From Flavobacterium stagni (GTDB lineage Bacteria > Bacteroidota > Bacteroidia > Flavobacteriales > Flavobacteriaceae): 64,000 nt of DNA. The stretch is taken from assembly GCF_004122105.1 (NCBI RefSeq), contig NZ_SBKN01000002.1:62001-126000 (forward strand), in the 5' to 3' direction. The notes under the pieces are model-generated. The model was not told the DNA's origin, searched no databases, and saw only the letters and a list, made by a program, of their open reading frames with translations. The translations under genes and the position numbers were made by a program. Shown here piece after piece: positions 42,182-50,692 of this stretch (the first letter of the stretch is position 1; each line of letters starts with the position of its first letter).

Positions 42182-42955
42182 ATGGAATTAAAATTAAACC
42201 GTCCGATTTGTTTTTTCGATTTAGAAACAACGGGAATCGATGTGGCTAGAGACCGCATAGTAGAAATATCCATCGTAAAAGTATATCCTAACGGGAACAA
42301 AGAAAGTCGGACCTGGTTGGTAAACCCTACCATTCCGATTCCTGCACAAGCTACAGCCGTGCATGGAATTTCCAATGAGAAAGTTGCCCACGAACCCACT
42401 TTTAAAGAACTCGCACCCCAAATTCATGCTATGATTAAAGATGCCGATTTGGCGGGATTCAATTCCGATCGTTTTGATATTCCCTTATTGGCTGAAGAAC
42501 TATTGCGTGCGGAGGTTGATTTTGACATGAAGAATCGGGTGTCGGTGGATGTGCAGACTATTTTTCATAAAAAAGAAGAGCGAACGTTGAGTGCGGCCTA
42601 CAAGTTTTATTGCAATCAAACGTTGGAGAATGCTCACAGTGCCGAGGCAGATACCTTGGCAACTTATGAAATCTTGAAGGCGCAACTGGAGCGTTATCCG
42701 GATTTACCCAATGATATGAAGGCGTTATCGGAATTTACAACTCGTAAAAAAGCGGTTGACTTCGCTGGTTTTATCGCTTTGGATGATCAGGGTAGAGAAA
42801 TTTTCACGTTTGGAAAACACAAGGGCGCTTTAGTAGAAGAAGTTTTTGACAAAGAACCCGGCTATTTTGGTTGGATTCAAGGGGCAGAATTTCCATTGTA
42901 CACGAAGAAAGTACTGACAGGAATCAAGTTACGCAAGTTAAATACCAAATTATAA
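42182..42955 (+). CDS. DnaQ-like 3'-5' exonuclease (DEDDh)
   Basis: 257 aa exonuclease of the DNA polymerase III epsilon type. The four DEDDh motifs are visible: FFDLETTGID (Asp, Glu, about 12-21), HGISNEKV, FNSDRFDIPLL (about 95), and the final HSAEADTLATYEIL (about 140-153), whose His-x4-Asp marks the DEDDh class. The C-terminal half contains a small extra domain ending FTFGKHKGALVEEV and YFGWIQGAEFP, found in other Bacteroidota members. It may be a proofreading or repair nuclease rather than the polymerase subunit itself. First gene of a run with FAH, Hpt and cinA genes. Confidence 0.9.
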   Translation: MELKLNRPICFFDLETTGIDVARDRIVEISIVKVYPNGNKESRTWLVNPTIPIPAQATAVHGISNEKVAHEPTFKELAPQIHAMIKDADLAGFNSDRFDIPLLAEELLRAEVDFDMKNRVSVDVQTIFHKKEERTLSAAYKFYCNQTLENAHSAEADTLATYEILKAQLERYPDLPNDMKALSEFTTRKKAVDFAGFIALDDQGREIFTFGKHKGALVEEVFDKEPGYFGWIQGAEFPLYTKKVLTGIKLRKLNTKL

Positions 42956-43017
42956 ATCGAAATTAAGGAAGTCTTAAGTGAATTTTGACTTAGGGAATTT
43001 ATTTTAGAACTGTTATT

Positions 43018-43629
43018 ATGAAAATCATTTGTATCGGTAGAAATTATACCCAACACATTGCGGAGCTGCATAACGAGCGTCCGGATGCGCCTGTGGTTTT
43101 TTTAAAACCCGATTCATCGATATTGTTAAAACAACATCCTTTTGTGATTCCTGAATTCACCAACGATGTACATCACGAAGTTGAGGTGTTGGTGAAGATC
43201 AATAAAGTAGGGAAATACATCGATCAAAAATTTGCATCGAGTTATTATGACGAAATAGGATTGGGAATCGATTTTACGGCACGTGATGTGCAAGACGAAC
43301 TCAAAAAAAAGGGTTTACCTTGGGAAAAAGCGAAAGCATTTGACGGTTCAGCGGTTATTGGTGAATTTTATCCGAAATCTGATTTTCAATCTATGGAAAA
43401 CATTAACTTTGAGTTGCAACGCAATGGGGAAGTGGTTCAAAAGGGAAATACCTCACATATGTTATGGACCATAGACGCATTAATTTCGTATGTATCACAA
43501 TATTTCACTTTGAAAAAAGGGGATGTAATATTTACGGGAACACCGGCTGGCGTAGCCAAAGTCCAACCCAATGATATTTTGGAGGGCTATTTAGAAGGTA
43601 AAAAAACATTTAGAATACAAGTAAAATAA
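43018..43629 (+). CDS. Fumarylacetoacetate hydrolase (FAH) family protein
   Basis: 203 aa, a short single-domain FAH fold. MKIICIGRNYTQHIAELHNE opens the fold. HHEVEVLVKINKVGKYI carries the metal-ligand Glu pair of the E-x-E type, TARDVQDELKKKGLPWEKAKAFDGSAVIG is the family signature with the Asp ligand, and FTGTPAGVAKVQPND closes the active site. Relatives cleave C-C bonds of acylpyruvates or decarboxylate oxaloacetate; which reaction is used here cannot be told. It lies 29 bases upstream of the Hpt-domain gene in one likely operon. Confidence 0.9.
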   Translation: MKIICIGRNYTQHIAELHNERPDAPVVFLKPDSSILLKQHPFVIPEFTNDVHHEVEVLVKINKVGKYIDQKFASSYYDEIGLGIDFTARDVQDELKKKGLPWEKAKAFDGSAVIGEFYPKSDFQSMENINFELQRNGEVVQKGNTSHMLWTIDALISYVSQYFTLKKGDVIFTGTPAGVAKVQPNDILEGYLEGKKTFRIQVK

Positions 43630-43658
43630 AAAGGCAATAAATACGAATACTACGAATA

Positions 43659-44003
43659 ATGGCAATTAATTATAACCTCGCAAAAGTTTACGCATTATCG
43701 GACAATGATCCTGAATTTGTAATGCAAATTATCACGTTGTTTGTGACTGAAGTTCCCCAAGATCTTCAACAAATTGATTTAGGGATTAAAGCAAAAGATC
43801 ACAAATTAGCCTACTCTTTCGCACATAAAATAAAACCTACGTTAGATTTATTAGGCATGTCTATGGCGCATGAAGAAATTCTTCAGGTAGAAGCGTGGAC
43901 CAAAGTTGAAGGGAAGCGCAAAGAGATTGAAGCTACTTTTGAAAGCATCAAAGACCAAGTAGAAAAAGCGGTTAAAGAAATCAAGAAAGATTTCGATTTA
44001 TAA
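43659..44003 (+). CDS. Single-domain Hpt histidine-phosphotransfer protein
   Basis: 114 aa, four-helix bundle. The phospho-accepting His is H56 in YSFAHKIKPTLDLLGM, with the downstream Lys and the Gly after LDLL of the Hpt consensus. PEFVMQIITLFVTEVPQDL forms the first long helix. Stand-alone Hpt proteins relay phosphate between hybrid kinases and response regulators. No kinase or regulator is encoded near it, so its partners lie elsewhere. It sits 18 bases before cinA and 29 after the FAH gene. Confidence 0.88.
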   Translation: MAINYNLAKVYALSDNDPEFVMQIITLFVTEVPQDLQQIDLGIKAKDHKLAYSFAHKIKPTLDLLGMSMAHEEILQVEAWTKVEGKRKEIEATFESIKDQVEKAVKEIKKDFDL

Positions 44004-44021
44004 TTCACTTACTATTTAATT

Positions 44022-45272
44022 ATGAAAGCTGCCATTGTTACCATTGGAGATGAGATTCTAATTGGTCAAATTATTGATACCAATTCAGCTTACATTGCCA
44101 AGTCACTGGATCGTATTGGCGTGCAAACGTATGAAATGCGTTCAATTAGTGATCAACGCGAGCATATACTGCAGACTTTTCAGGAATTACAAAATCAATT
44201 TGACATTGTCATTCTCACGGGAGGTTTGGGTCCGACAAAAGACGATATCACCAAAAAAACCTTGTGTGATTATTTTGAAGATACCTTTGTTCGCAATGCC
44301 GAAGTTGAAGCCCATGTGGTGGCTTTGATTGAAAATGTACTTAAGCGACCCGCTTCACAAATAAACAAAGATCAAGCTTTAGTGCCCTCCAAAGCCGAAG
44401 TACTCTTTAATCAAGTGGGTACCGCTCCCGGCATGTGGATTCAAAAAGAAAATACCGTTTTTATTTCCATGCCCGGTGTTCCTTATGAGATGAAATACAT
44501 CATGGAACATGGAGTACTGCCAAAAATTGTATCAACCTATCAACGCCCCTATATTCTCCATAAAACATTATTGACTTACGGACAAGGCGAAAGTGTGGTG
44601 GCCGAGCGTATTGAAGCTTGGGAAAATGCCTTGCCTGATTTTATCAAGTTGGCCTATTTACCAGCGCCCGGGCGCGTTCGTTTGCGTTTAACAGCACGTG
44701 GTACCGATCAGCAACAACTTGAAAGCGAAATTCAGCGCCAAGTGGAATTGGTTTCAGCGATTATAAGCGATATTATTGTGGGCTATGATGAAGACGAAAC
44801 TTTGGAAGTAGTTGTTGGTGGTTTGTTGAAGCAAAAGGGTAAAACGGTGGCAACGGCTGAGAGTTGTACCGGCGGTAAAATAGCGCAAACAATTACTTCG
44901 GTGGCAGGATCTTCGGCCTATTTTAAAGGAAGTGTTGTGAGTTATGCTACTGAAGCCAAAGTGGATCTTTTAGGTGTCGATCCGCAACTAATTGCAACCC
45001 ACAGTGTGGTGAGTGCAGAAGTAGCAATGGCTATGGCAAAAGGAGCACAGCGTCAATTAAAATCGGACTATGTTTTGGCGACTACGGGCAATGCCGGACC
45101 TGCAAAAGGCGATTCGGATGCAGAAGTGGGTACGGTGTTCATTGCATTGGCAACGCCGGAAAATGTTGTGGTTGAGGGGTTTAATTTTGGGCAGCCTCGA
45201 GAAAAAGTAATCGATCGAACCGTGAATAAAGCCCTGGAAATACTGCAAAAAGAAATTTTAAAAAATCTATAA
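44022..45272 (+). CDS. cinA: CinA-like competence/damage protein
   Basis: 416 aa with two domains. The N-terminal MoaB-like COG1058 part (about 1-170) has [38 protein letters not shown] and [20 protein letters not shown] and is an ADP-ribose-type pyrophosphatase in characterised members. The C-terminal CinA domain (about 260-410) has [36 protein letters not shown] and [21 protein letters not shown] and is a nicotinamide mononucleotide deamidase. It takes part in pyridine nucleotide salvage. Last gene of the dnaQ-like run; a promoter for rpmB follows. Confidence 0.94.
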   Translation: MKAAIVTIGDEILIGQIIDTNSAYIAKSLDRIGVQTYEMRSISDQREHILQTFQELQNQFDIVILTGGLGPTKDDITKKTLCDYFEDTFVRNAEVEAHVVALIENVLKRPASQINKDQALVPSKAEVLFNQVGTAPGMWIQKENTVFISMPGVPYEMKYIMEHGVLPKIVSTYQRPYILHKTLLTYGQGESVVAERIEAWENALPDFIKLAYLPAPGRVRLRLTARGTDQQQLESEIQRQVELVSAIISDIIVGYDEDETLEVVVGGLLKQKGKTVATAESCTGGKIAQTITSVAGSSAYFKGSVVSYATEAKVDLLGVDPQLIATHSVVSAEVAMAMAKGAQRQLKSDYVLATTGNAGPAKGDSDAEVGTVFIALATPENVVVEGFNFGQPREKVIDRTVNKALEILQKEILKNL

Positions 45273-45279
45273 TATTTTT

Positions 45280-45310
45280 TTGTGTATAAGGTTTCTTTTT
45301 TGTTTCTTTG
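45280..45310 (+). promoter_or_regulatory. Promoter of the rpmB-rpmG operon
   Basis: TTG at 45280-45282, a 20-base spacer and TTTCTTTG at 45303-45310, one mismatch to TAnnTTTG. The start near 45315 leaves a 32-base leader before rpmB. Confidence 0.55.
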
Positions 45311-45346
45311 CACCCTGATTTTGAATAACGATAAAAGAAAAGCATA

Positions 45347-45580
45347 ATGTCAAGAGTTTGTGACCTTACAGGTAAGAGAGCGATGGTAGGAAACAATGTT
45401 TCTCACGCGATGAACAAAACGAAGAGAAAGTTTTCTGTGAACTTGGTTAAAAAACGTTTCTACCTTGCTGAAGAAGACAGATGGGTTACTTTGAGAGTAG
45501 CTGCATCTACGATTAAAACAATCAATAAAAAAGGAATTGCTGCTGTATTGAAAGATGCTAAAGCAAACGGATTTATTTAA
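45347..45580 (+). CDS. rpmB: Ribosomal protein bL28
   Basis: 77 aa, normal for L28, a large-subunit protein. [33 protein letters not shown] matches the N-terminus and [13 protein letters not shown] is the family signature. It lacks the CxxC zinc pairs; only one Cys is present. The next gene, rpmG, starts 26 bases later, so they share an mRNA. Confidence 0.97.
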   Translation: MSRVCDLTGKRAMVGNNVSHAMNKTKRKFSVNLVKKRFYLAEEDRWVTLRVAASTIKTINKKGIAAVLKDAKANGFI

Positions 45581-45606
45581 TCTGTAACCTATAAAAATAA
45601 AGAACA

Positions 45607-45789
45607 ATGGCAAAGAAAGGTAATAGAATCCAAGTAATCTTAGAATGTACTGAGCACAAAGAGTCTGGTATGCCAGGTACTTCACGTTATATCACTAAGA
45701 AAAATAAGAAAAATACTCCAGATCGTATGGAATTGAAAAAATTCAATCCGATTTTGAAGAGAATGACTGTTCACAAAGAAATTAAATAA
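45607..45789 (+). CDS. rpmG: Ribosomal protein bL33
   Basis: 60 aa. [43 protein letters not shown] is the L33 body; it is the zinc-free form, with a single Cys. Located between rpmB and the DUF4295 gene in a conserved Bacteroidota order. Confidence 0.97.
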   Translation: MAKKGNRIQVILECTEHKESGMPGTSRYITKKNKKNTPDRMELKKFNPILKRMTVHKEIK

Positions 45790-45836
45790 TACGAGATTTT
45801 TATTGTTTTAAAAATTTCAAAATACCCTTTTGAATC

Positions 45837-45989
45837 ATGGCAAAGAAAACCGTAGCAACGTTACAAACCGCTTCAAAGAGATTGACAAAAGCCATTAAAA
45901 TGGTAAAATCTCCAAAAACAGGTGCTTATACTTTTGTAGAGTCTATTATGACTCCAGAAGAAGTTGATGAGTATTTGAAAAAGAAATAA
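45837..45989 (+). CDS. DUF4295 small basic protein
   Basis: 50 aa, below the usual size cut-off for gene calling. The translation starts MAKKTVATLQTASKRLTKAI, then MVKSPKTGAYTFVESIM and ends in a Lys-rich tail, matching the DUF4295 family found right after rpmG in Bacteroidota. Basic and compact, it is likely a ribosome-associated protein, a suggestion made by its place between rpmG and ftsY; its function is not known. It starts 47 bases after the rpmG stop and has its own terminator. Confidence 0.9.
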   Translation: MAKKTVATLQTASKRLTKAIKMVKSPKTGAYTFVESIMTPEEVDEYLKKK

Positions 45990-46013
45990 TTGTAAGTGCA
46001 CAACAAACATATC

Positions 46014-46044
46014 AAAGCTACTTTCTCTTGAAAGTAGCTTTTTT
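46014..46044 (+). terminator. Terminator of the rpmB-rpmG-DUF4295 operon
   Basis: AGCTACTTTC/GAAAGTAGCT, a perfect 10-bp stem with a TCTT loop, followed by six T. Confidence 0.9.
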
Positions 46045-46047
46045 ATT

Positions 46048-46055
46048 TATATTTG
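46048..46055 (+). promoter_or_regulatory. -7 box of ftsY
   Basis: TATATTTG, exact TAnnTTTG match, directly after the terminator and 34 bases before the ATG at 46090. Confidence 0.6.
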
Positions 46056-46089
46056 TATCCAACAAAACAGCATACTTTAGTAGAAACAG

Positions 46090-47043
46090 ATGAGTTTTTT
46101 CAAACGATTATTTTCCTCTGAAAAAAAGGAAACCTTAGATAAAGGACTAGAGAAGTCAAAAACATCATTTTTATCCAAATTAACCAAAGCCATCGCAGGT
46201 AAATCCAAAGTGGATGATGAGGTTTTGGATAATTTAGAAGAGATTTTGGTATCTTCCGATGTAGGAGTAAATACCACCTTGAAAATTATTGAACGCATTG
46301 AAGTCCGTGTTTCTGAAGATAAATACATGGGAACTGATGAGTTAAATCAGATTCTACGTGAAGAAATTGCAGGTTTACTTTCAGAAACCAAGTCGGGTGA
46401 AGAAACCGAATTTACGATTCCTAGTAACACAAAACCTTATGTGATTATGGTCGTTGGTGTGAATGGAGTGGGTAAAACAACAACGATTGGAAAATTAGCC
46501 TACCAATTTAAGAAGGCTGGATATAAAGTTGTTCTGGGTGCCGCGGATACGTTTAGAGCCGCTGCCATTGATCAATTACAAATTTGGGCGGATCGAGTAG
46601 GGGTTCCAATTGTAAAACAGCAAATGGGTTCTGATCCGGCTTCGGTAGCATTTGACACCCTGCAATCAGCAGTGGCTCAAAATGCCGATGTTGTGATTAT
46701 CGATACAGCAGGTCGTTTGCACAACAAAGTGGGTTTGATGAACGAATTGTCTAAAGTGAAAAAAGTAATGCAGAAAGTGGTAGGCGATGCGCCTCACGAT
46801 GTGTTATTAGTTTTGGATGGATCGACTGGACAGAATGCTTTCGAACAAGCCAAACAATTTACTGCTGCTACTGAAGTAAGTTGTTTAGCCGTTACCAAAC
46901 TAGACGGTACGGCCAAAGGAGGTGTTGTAATTGGTATTTCGGATCAATTCCAAATTCCTGTAAAATACATCGGAGTTGGTGAGGGAATTGAGGATTTACA
47001 AGTCTTTAATAAATACGAATTTGTGGATAGTTTTTTTAAATAA
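46090..47043 (+). CDS. ftsY: Signal recognition particle receptor FtsY
   Basis: 317 aa, a short FtsY without the long acidic N-terminal domain of E. coli. N domain about 20-100 (four helices), then the GTPase G domain: VVGVNGVGKTTTIGKLAYQ (about 118-136), LGAADTFRAAAIDQLQIWADR, VIIDTAGRLHNKVGLMNEL, AVTKLDGTAKGGVVIGI and the end YIGVGEGIEDLQVFNKYEFV. It docks ribosome-nascent chain complexes at the membrane together with Ffh. A basic N-terminal helix (MSFFKRLFSSEKKE) probably binds lipid. Confidence 0.97.
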   Translation: MSFFKRLFSSEKKETLDKGLEKSKTSFLSKLTKAIAGKSKVDDEVLDNLEEILVSSDVGVNTTLKIIERIEVRVSEDKYMGTDELNQILREEIAGLLSETKSGEETEFTIPSNTKPYVIMVVGVNGVGKTTTIGKLAYQFKKAGYKVVLGAADTFRAAAIDQLQIWADRVGVPIVKQQMGSDPASVAFDTLQSAVAQNADVVIIDTAGRLHNKVGLMNELSKVKKVMQKVVGDAPHDVLLVLDGSTGQNAFEQAKQFTAATEVSCLAVTKLDGTAKGGVVIGISDQFQIPVKYIGVGEGIEDLQVFNKYEFVDSFFK

Positions 47044-47105
47044 AATAACAATCAGTTTTCCTTTTTTTGCCTAATTTTTTAGCCTAATTAATATTTATTT
47101 ATATC

Positions 47106-48380
47106 ATGAGAAAGTTATTAGCCTTAGTTTTATTGTATACTGTGCATTTAAACGCACAAAAATTTGCCCCTGGTTATTATATAGATAATTCGGGGATTAA
47201 GCACGAAGGTTTTATTGAAGATTCCAATAACTTCAATAGTCCGGAGAAAATATTTTTTAAATCAAATGAATCCGATCCCATTCAAATCATTACTATAGAG
47301 AAGGTACAAGCCTTTAGAATAAATGCCAATTATAAATTTGAGCGCCATAATGTAGAATTTGATGCTGATCAAACTCAAATAAAGGACGAGACAAAAATAT
47401 TGGGAGCAAATCCATCAATAAATCGTAAGCAAGCTTTATTGAAAGTCTTGGTTGAGGGTAATTTAGTGCTTTATAAAGGTGTATTTGATGAAGTGACTTT
47501 TTATTACGCCAAAAGAAATACTGAGGAAACTCCTCAATTATTACTTTACCGACGCTATTTTACGGATGAGGGTGTACGTTCAGTAAATAGTTATCAATTA
47601 CAATTGTTTCGTTTGCTAAGTACAGATGTAGCTGAATTGCCTAAGTTTAAAGACTTAGCGTATGATGAAGATGATTTAGTTAAATTGATTACGAAATATA
47701 ATATTGCAGATAATTCTTTATCGCAATCAAAGGTTGATAAAAAAAAATATTCAGGAATTTTTTCAAAGCGCATTTTTGCAGGTACAGCGATAGCTATTGG
47801 AGATTTTGAAAGAGCTAATTTTTCACCATCACAAGATAAATCATCACTAGGTAATTTATTAATCGGTGGAGAAATTGCTTATCGAAGTGGTTACGATTTT
47901 AAGCGATATGAAATATATAGTAAACTTTACTATAATTCCATACAGTTGGAAGGAAGCTATAGCCGACCAGTTACTTTAAGTACCTATGGTTATGATGGTG
48001 TTTTTAAAGGTAAAATCAACATGGTAAATTTGTCAGTTGGTGCTCGTTATGCCCTTTTTAATACTGAAAAGCATCGTTTAAATTTAGGTATAGGCGCTAC
48101 ATTTTCAAAAACAGTGAGTGGAGATTTTACAGTCAAAGAACAAAGAAAAGGCTATATAACTGTTGATCCACCTACTTATCAAATAGTTGAAACTAATTCG
48201 GTGATAGATCTAAAGTCTAGTGCAATATTTTTTAATACTGGTTTGCAGTATATGTTTAATAATCGATACGGAATAGAATTCGAATTCCAACTTCCAAGAA
48301 ATTATGTAGAAAATGGAAATCAGCCCAATTTTAAAGTAGATGTAACTTCATTTTACTTATCATTTATTTATGGATTTTAA
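47106..48380 (+). CDS. Outer-membrane-associated protein of unknown function
   Basis: 424 aa with a signal peptide (1-17, LALVLLYTVHLNAQ). The N-terminal half (about 20-200) is beta-rich: APGYYIDNSGIKHEGFIEDSNNF, QIITIEKVQAFRI and GNLVLYKGVFDEVTFYYAKRN. The C-terminal half (about 225-424) looks like an outer-membrane barrel: LGNLLIGGEIAYRSGYDFKRYE, FNTGLQYMFNNRYGIEFEF and the end VTSFYLSFIYGF with a C-terminal Phe. So it is probably anchored in the outer membrane with an N-terminal domain on one side. I cannot name a family. Only the neighbouring ftsY and a small membrane protein are near, neither giving a hint. Confidence 0.65.
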   Translation: MRKLLALVLLYTVHLNAQKFAPGYYIDNSGIKHEGFIEDSNNFNSPEKIFFKSNESDPIQIITIEKVQAFRINANYKFERHNVEFDADQTQIKDETKILGANPSINRKQALLKVLVEGNLVLYKGVFDEVTFYYAKRNTEETPQLLLYRRYFTDEGVRSVNSYQLQLFRLLSTDVAELPKFKDLAYDEDDLVKLITKYNIADNSLSQSKVDKKKYSGIFSKRIFAGTAIAIGDFERANFSPSQDKSSLGNLLIGGEIAYRSGYDFKRYEIYSKLYYNSIQLEGSYSRPVTLSTYGYDGVFKGKINMVNLSVGARYALFNTEKHRLNLGIGATFSKTVSGDFTVKEQRKGYITVDPPTYQIVETNSVIDLKSSAIFFNTGLQYMFNNRYGIEFEFQLPRNYVENGNQPNFKVDVTSFYLSFIYGF

Positions 48381-48396
48381 TAAAACATAATTTAAT

Positions 48397-48430
48397 AAAA
48401 AAAAGGCAGTCCAAGAGGTTGCCTTTTTTT
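48397..48430 (+). terminator. Terminator of the 424-aa protein gene
   Basis: AAAAGGCA/TGCCTTTT stem, with an inner CC/GG pair and a small loop, followed by seven T. Confidence 0.8.
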
Positions 48431-48480
48431 ATTTCATAATCTTTCAAATAATGTATATTTACATTTCTAAATTTCACATC

Positions 48481-48672
48481 ATGCGCAAAATTTGGGATTT
48501 CTATAAAACTACACCAGCATTTGTATTGATATTGATAAGTTTTGGAATCGGTTTACTTTCAAAATTAGTTGAGATTAAGTTTGAAGATTTAGCGATGGGG
48601 CTTCAACTTATTGCCTTTTTCTTTTTGATTTCAGGCTTGATTCGGTTTTTTGATAAAACTGTTTTTAAATAA
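48481..48672 (+). CDS. Small two-helix membrane protein
   Basis: 63 aa from the ATG at 48481 (MRKIWDFYKTTPAFVLIL); an ATG ten codons upstream (48451) is in frame but lies in A/T-rich sequence that may be promoter. Two membrane helices, about 13-29 (FVLILISFGIGLLSKLV) and 40-56 (LQLIAFFFLISGLIRFF). No family recognised. It is flanked by terminators on both sides and is probably monocistronic. Confidence 0.6.
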   Translation: MRKIWDFYKTTPAFVLILISFGIGLLSKLVEIKFEDLAMGLQLIAFFFLISGLIRFFDKTVFK

Positions 48673-48703
48673 AAAATGCGCTTAAAAAAGCGCATTTATT
48701 TTT
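48672..48703. terminator. Bidirectional terminator
   Basis: AAATGCGCTT/AAGCGCATTT stem with a 4-base loop between convergent genes; A and T tracts on both sides. Confidence 0.85.
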
Positions 48704-49770
48704 CCCCATAATTCATTGTCAAATCCTGACAATGCGAAGGTTGGATTGTTCGGGTCTGAAACTTCCCCCATCCGAATCACAACCATTTTTTTACTCGGAA
48801 TGACATATATTTTTTGGTCATTTTTACCCAAGGCACAAAACATATCTGCAGGGCCATTCGGAATTAAAGTGCCATTAAACTGCAATTGTAAACCTGGCAA
48901 TCGATAGGTTGATTTTCCATTGAGCCACCACAAATAGCCATACGCTTGATTTAGATTTTGAGAAGTTGATGTAGCTTCATTATAATACGCTTCATTAACG
49001 ATTTGCGTACCGTTCCATTTTCCTTTATTTAAAGACAATAATCCAAAACGTGCCATATTGCGGGTTGTACTCCAATATACACTTAAACCACTGCCATCTT
49101 CAATCCAAGCGCCTCCCGTCATTCCAATGCGATCACGTAATTTGGTGTTAAAATAACTAGACCACGTTTGACCACTCGCTGCGGCAACCACATCTTGCAT
49201 TTTTACATAGACATTGTGATAGGCCCAACGGGTTCCGGCATCGGCTACATATTGTAGATTGCCCGGACTCACATCATCGCCAGTAGTATCATCCAATCCA
49301 GAAGTCATCGAAAGTAAATTTTTACAGGTAATTAAATTTTCTTTGGCTAATGGAATACTTGTCCAACCCGTTCCCAAATAATCGGATACTTTATTATTGA
49401 TATTAATTAAGCCTTCTTGTTGAGCAATCCCAGAGGTCATTGCTGTTAATGTTTTGCCCGCACTCGCCCAATACCAGGGAGTAGTAGCTGTATGTCCGTT
49501 CAAATAGTATTCCATTACGATACGACCGTTAACTAAAATCATGAACGATTTGGTGTTTTTTAGAGTCAAATAATCGACTAGCGGTTGAACAGCCGCTTGA
49601 TTCCATCCTAAAGAAGCTATAGATTTTGTTTCCCAAGTATTCGTGCCATCGCTGGGAGGGAAATACATGGTTTCTTCAGGAGTAGAGGGAGTACTGGCGG
49701 AATCGTCTTTAGAACAGCTTGTTAGGGCAATTAGGCCTAGACATGCGAAAAGGTAGGTTTTGAACTGCAT
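48682..49770 (-). CDS. Serine hydrolase lipoprotein (class C beta-lactamase family)
   Basis: 362 aa. Lipoprotein signal with lipobox LTSC (Cys at about 19), then a Ser/Thr/Pro linker. The catalytic SxxK is in WASAGKTLTAM (about 100), the YxN motif is in RWAYHNVYVKM (about 185), and the third motif region lies near LQFNGTLIPNG. The family (PF00144) includes esterases, D-aminopeptidases and penicillin-binding relatives; its substrate cannot be deduced, and beta-lactam resistance should not be inferred. Envelope-anchored, no operon partner. Confidence 0.9.
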   Translation of the reverse strand: MQFKTYLFACLGLIALTSCSKDDSASTPSTPEETMYFPPSDGTNTWETKSIASLGWNQAAVQPLVDYLTLKNTKSFMILVNGRIVMEYYLNGHTATTPWYWASAGKTLTAMTSGIAQQEGLININNKVSDYLGTGWTSIPLAKENLITCKNLLSMTSGLDDTTGDDVSPGNLQYVADAGTRWAYHNVYVKMQDVVAAASGQTWSSYFNTKLRDRIGMTGGAWIEDGSGLSVYWSTTRNMARFGLLSLNKGKWNGTQIVNEAYYNEATSTSQNLNQAYGYLWWLNGKSTYRLPGLQLQFNGTLIPNGPADMFCALGKNDQKIYVIPSKKMVVIRMGEVSDPNNPTFALSGFDNELWGKINALF

Positions 49771-49869
49771 AGGGTTATGTTTTTGGGTAAGACCACCGAT
49801 TTAAAAAAAGGTTTAATCAAATGTAGGTTTTAATCCTGAATTTTCGGTACCTTTAGGTTTTATTTTACT

Positions 49870-50289
49870 ATGAAAAAAGTTTTACTTTCTGTTGTCTTAA
49901 TAGCTTTGTTTTCAGCTTGTAAGCGGGCTATAATCGAGACTGATTTGTCCAAAATGAATGGGTATTGGGAAATTACTAAAGTGGAAATGAAAGAAGGAGA
50001 GGACAAAGATTATAAAGTAAATCCAACCGTCGATTACATTGAAATTAATGGGAAATCAGGATTTCGACAAAAGGTGATGCCGCAATTAGATGGTACTTTT
50101 CGAACAAATAATCTTCAAGAACAAATTACCCTTACTGCAAATGATGGCAGTTGGTTCCTCAATTACAAAACAGCATATGGAACTTGGAAAGAGGAATTGG
50201 TTGAACTAACTGATTCGGTACTTGTGCTTAAAAATCAAGCAGAACTGGAGTACCATTATAAAAAATTTAAACCCTTTTCAAAGAAATAA
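49870..50289 (+). CDS. Lipocalin-like lipoprotein
   Basis: 139 aa. Lipoprotein signal with lipobox LFSAC (Cys at 17). The mature part has the opening MNGYWEITKVEMKEGEDKD and later GTFRTNNLQEQITLTANDGSW and YKTAYGTWKEELVELTDSVLVLKN, typical of small beta-sheet proteins called lipocalin-like in Flavobacteria. It ends one base into the start of the DUF721 gene (TAATG), so the two are translationally coupled. Function unknown. Confidence 0.8.
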   Translation: MKKVLLSVVLIALFSACKRAIIETDLSKMNGYWEITKVEMKEGEDKDYKVNPTVDYIEINGKSGFRQKVMPQLDGTFRTNNLQEQITLTANDGSWFLNYKTAYGTWKEELVELTDSVLVLKNQAELEYHYKKFKPFSKK

Positions 50290-50582
50290 TGAAACGTCAA
50301 AGCAATGAAAACTCCATTTCGGAAGTCTTAAAAGCTTTTATTCAAACGAATAAATTAGAGGCTGGATTGGAGCGTGTGGATGCAGAGAAAGTTTGGCGAA
50401 CAATTTTAGGGAATGGCGTCAATAGCTACACGCGGGAAGTAAAGTTGAAAGGAACTACGCTTTATGTCTCGTTATCTTCTTCCGTTTTGCGTGAAGAATT
50501 GAGTCATGGAAAATCCAAAATTATTGGGATGTTAAACGAAGAATTGGGAAAAGAAGTAATCAAAGAACTCATATTACGTTAA
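50289..50582 (+). CDS. DUF721 (DciA-like) protein
   Basis: 97 aa. Matches DUF721: ISEVLKAFIQTNKLEAGLERV, VWRTILGNGVNSYTREVKLKGTTLYVSLSSSVLREELSHGKSKIIGMLNEELG, the compact alpha/beta KH-like fold. Members of this family include DciA, the ancestral loader of the replicative helicase DnaB, so a role in replication is plausible but not shown. The start codon overlaps the stop of the lipoprotein gene by one base. Confidence 0.88.
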   Translation: MKRQSNENSISEVLKAFIQTNKLEAGLERVDAEKVWRTILGNGVNSYTREVKLKGTTLYVSLSSSVLREELSHGKSKIIGMLNEELGKEVIKELILR

Positions 50583-50640
50583 TTGAACAGCCATTTAAAT
50601 TGAACTTTTTTTCGCCAATTGAAAATGGGCTATTTATAAA

Positions 50641-50668
50641 GAAAAACGCCCCCGGCAAAAGGAGCGTC
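50641..50668 (-). terminator. Terminator of aceA
   Basis: On the minus strand ACGCTCC/GGGGCGT with one G.U pair, a loop of about 8 bases and five T, 25 bases after the aceA stop. Confidence 0.75.
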
Positions 50669-50692
50669 TTTACAAACTAAAACTAAAAAAAC

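Noticed and set aside
48682-49770. Antibiotic resistance beta-lactamase
   Set aside because: Only the general SxxK/YxN fold is seen; lipoprotein relatives are mostly esterases or peptidases, so resistance is not supported.
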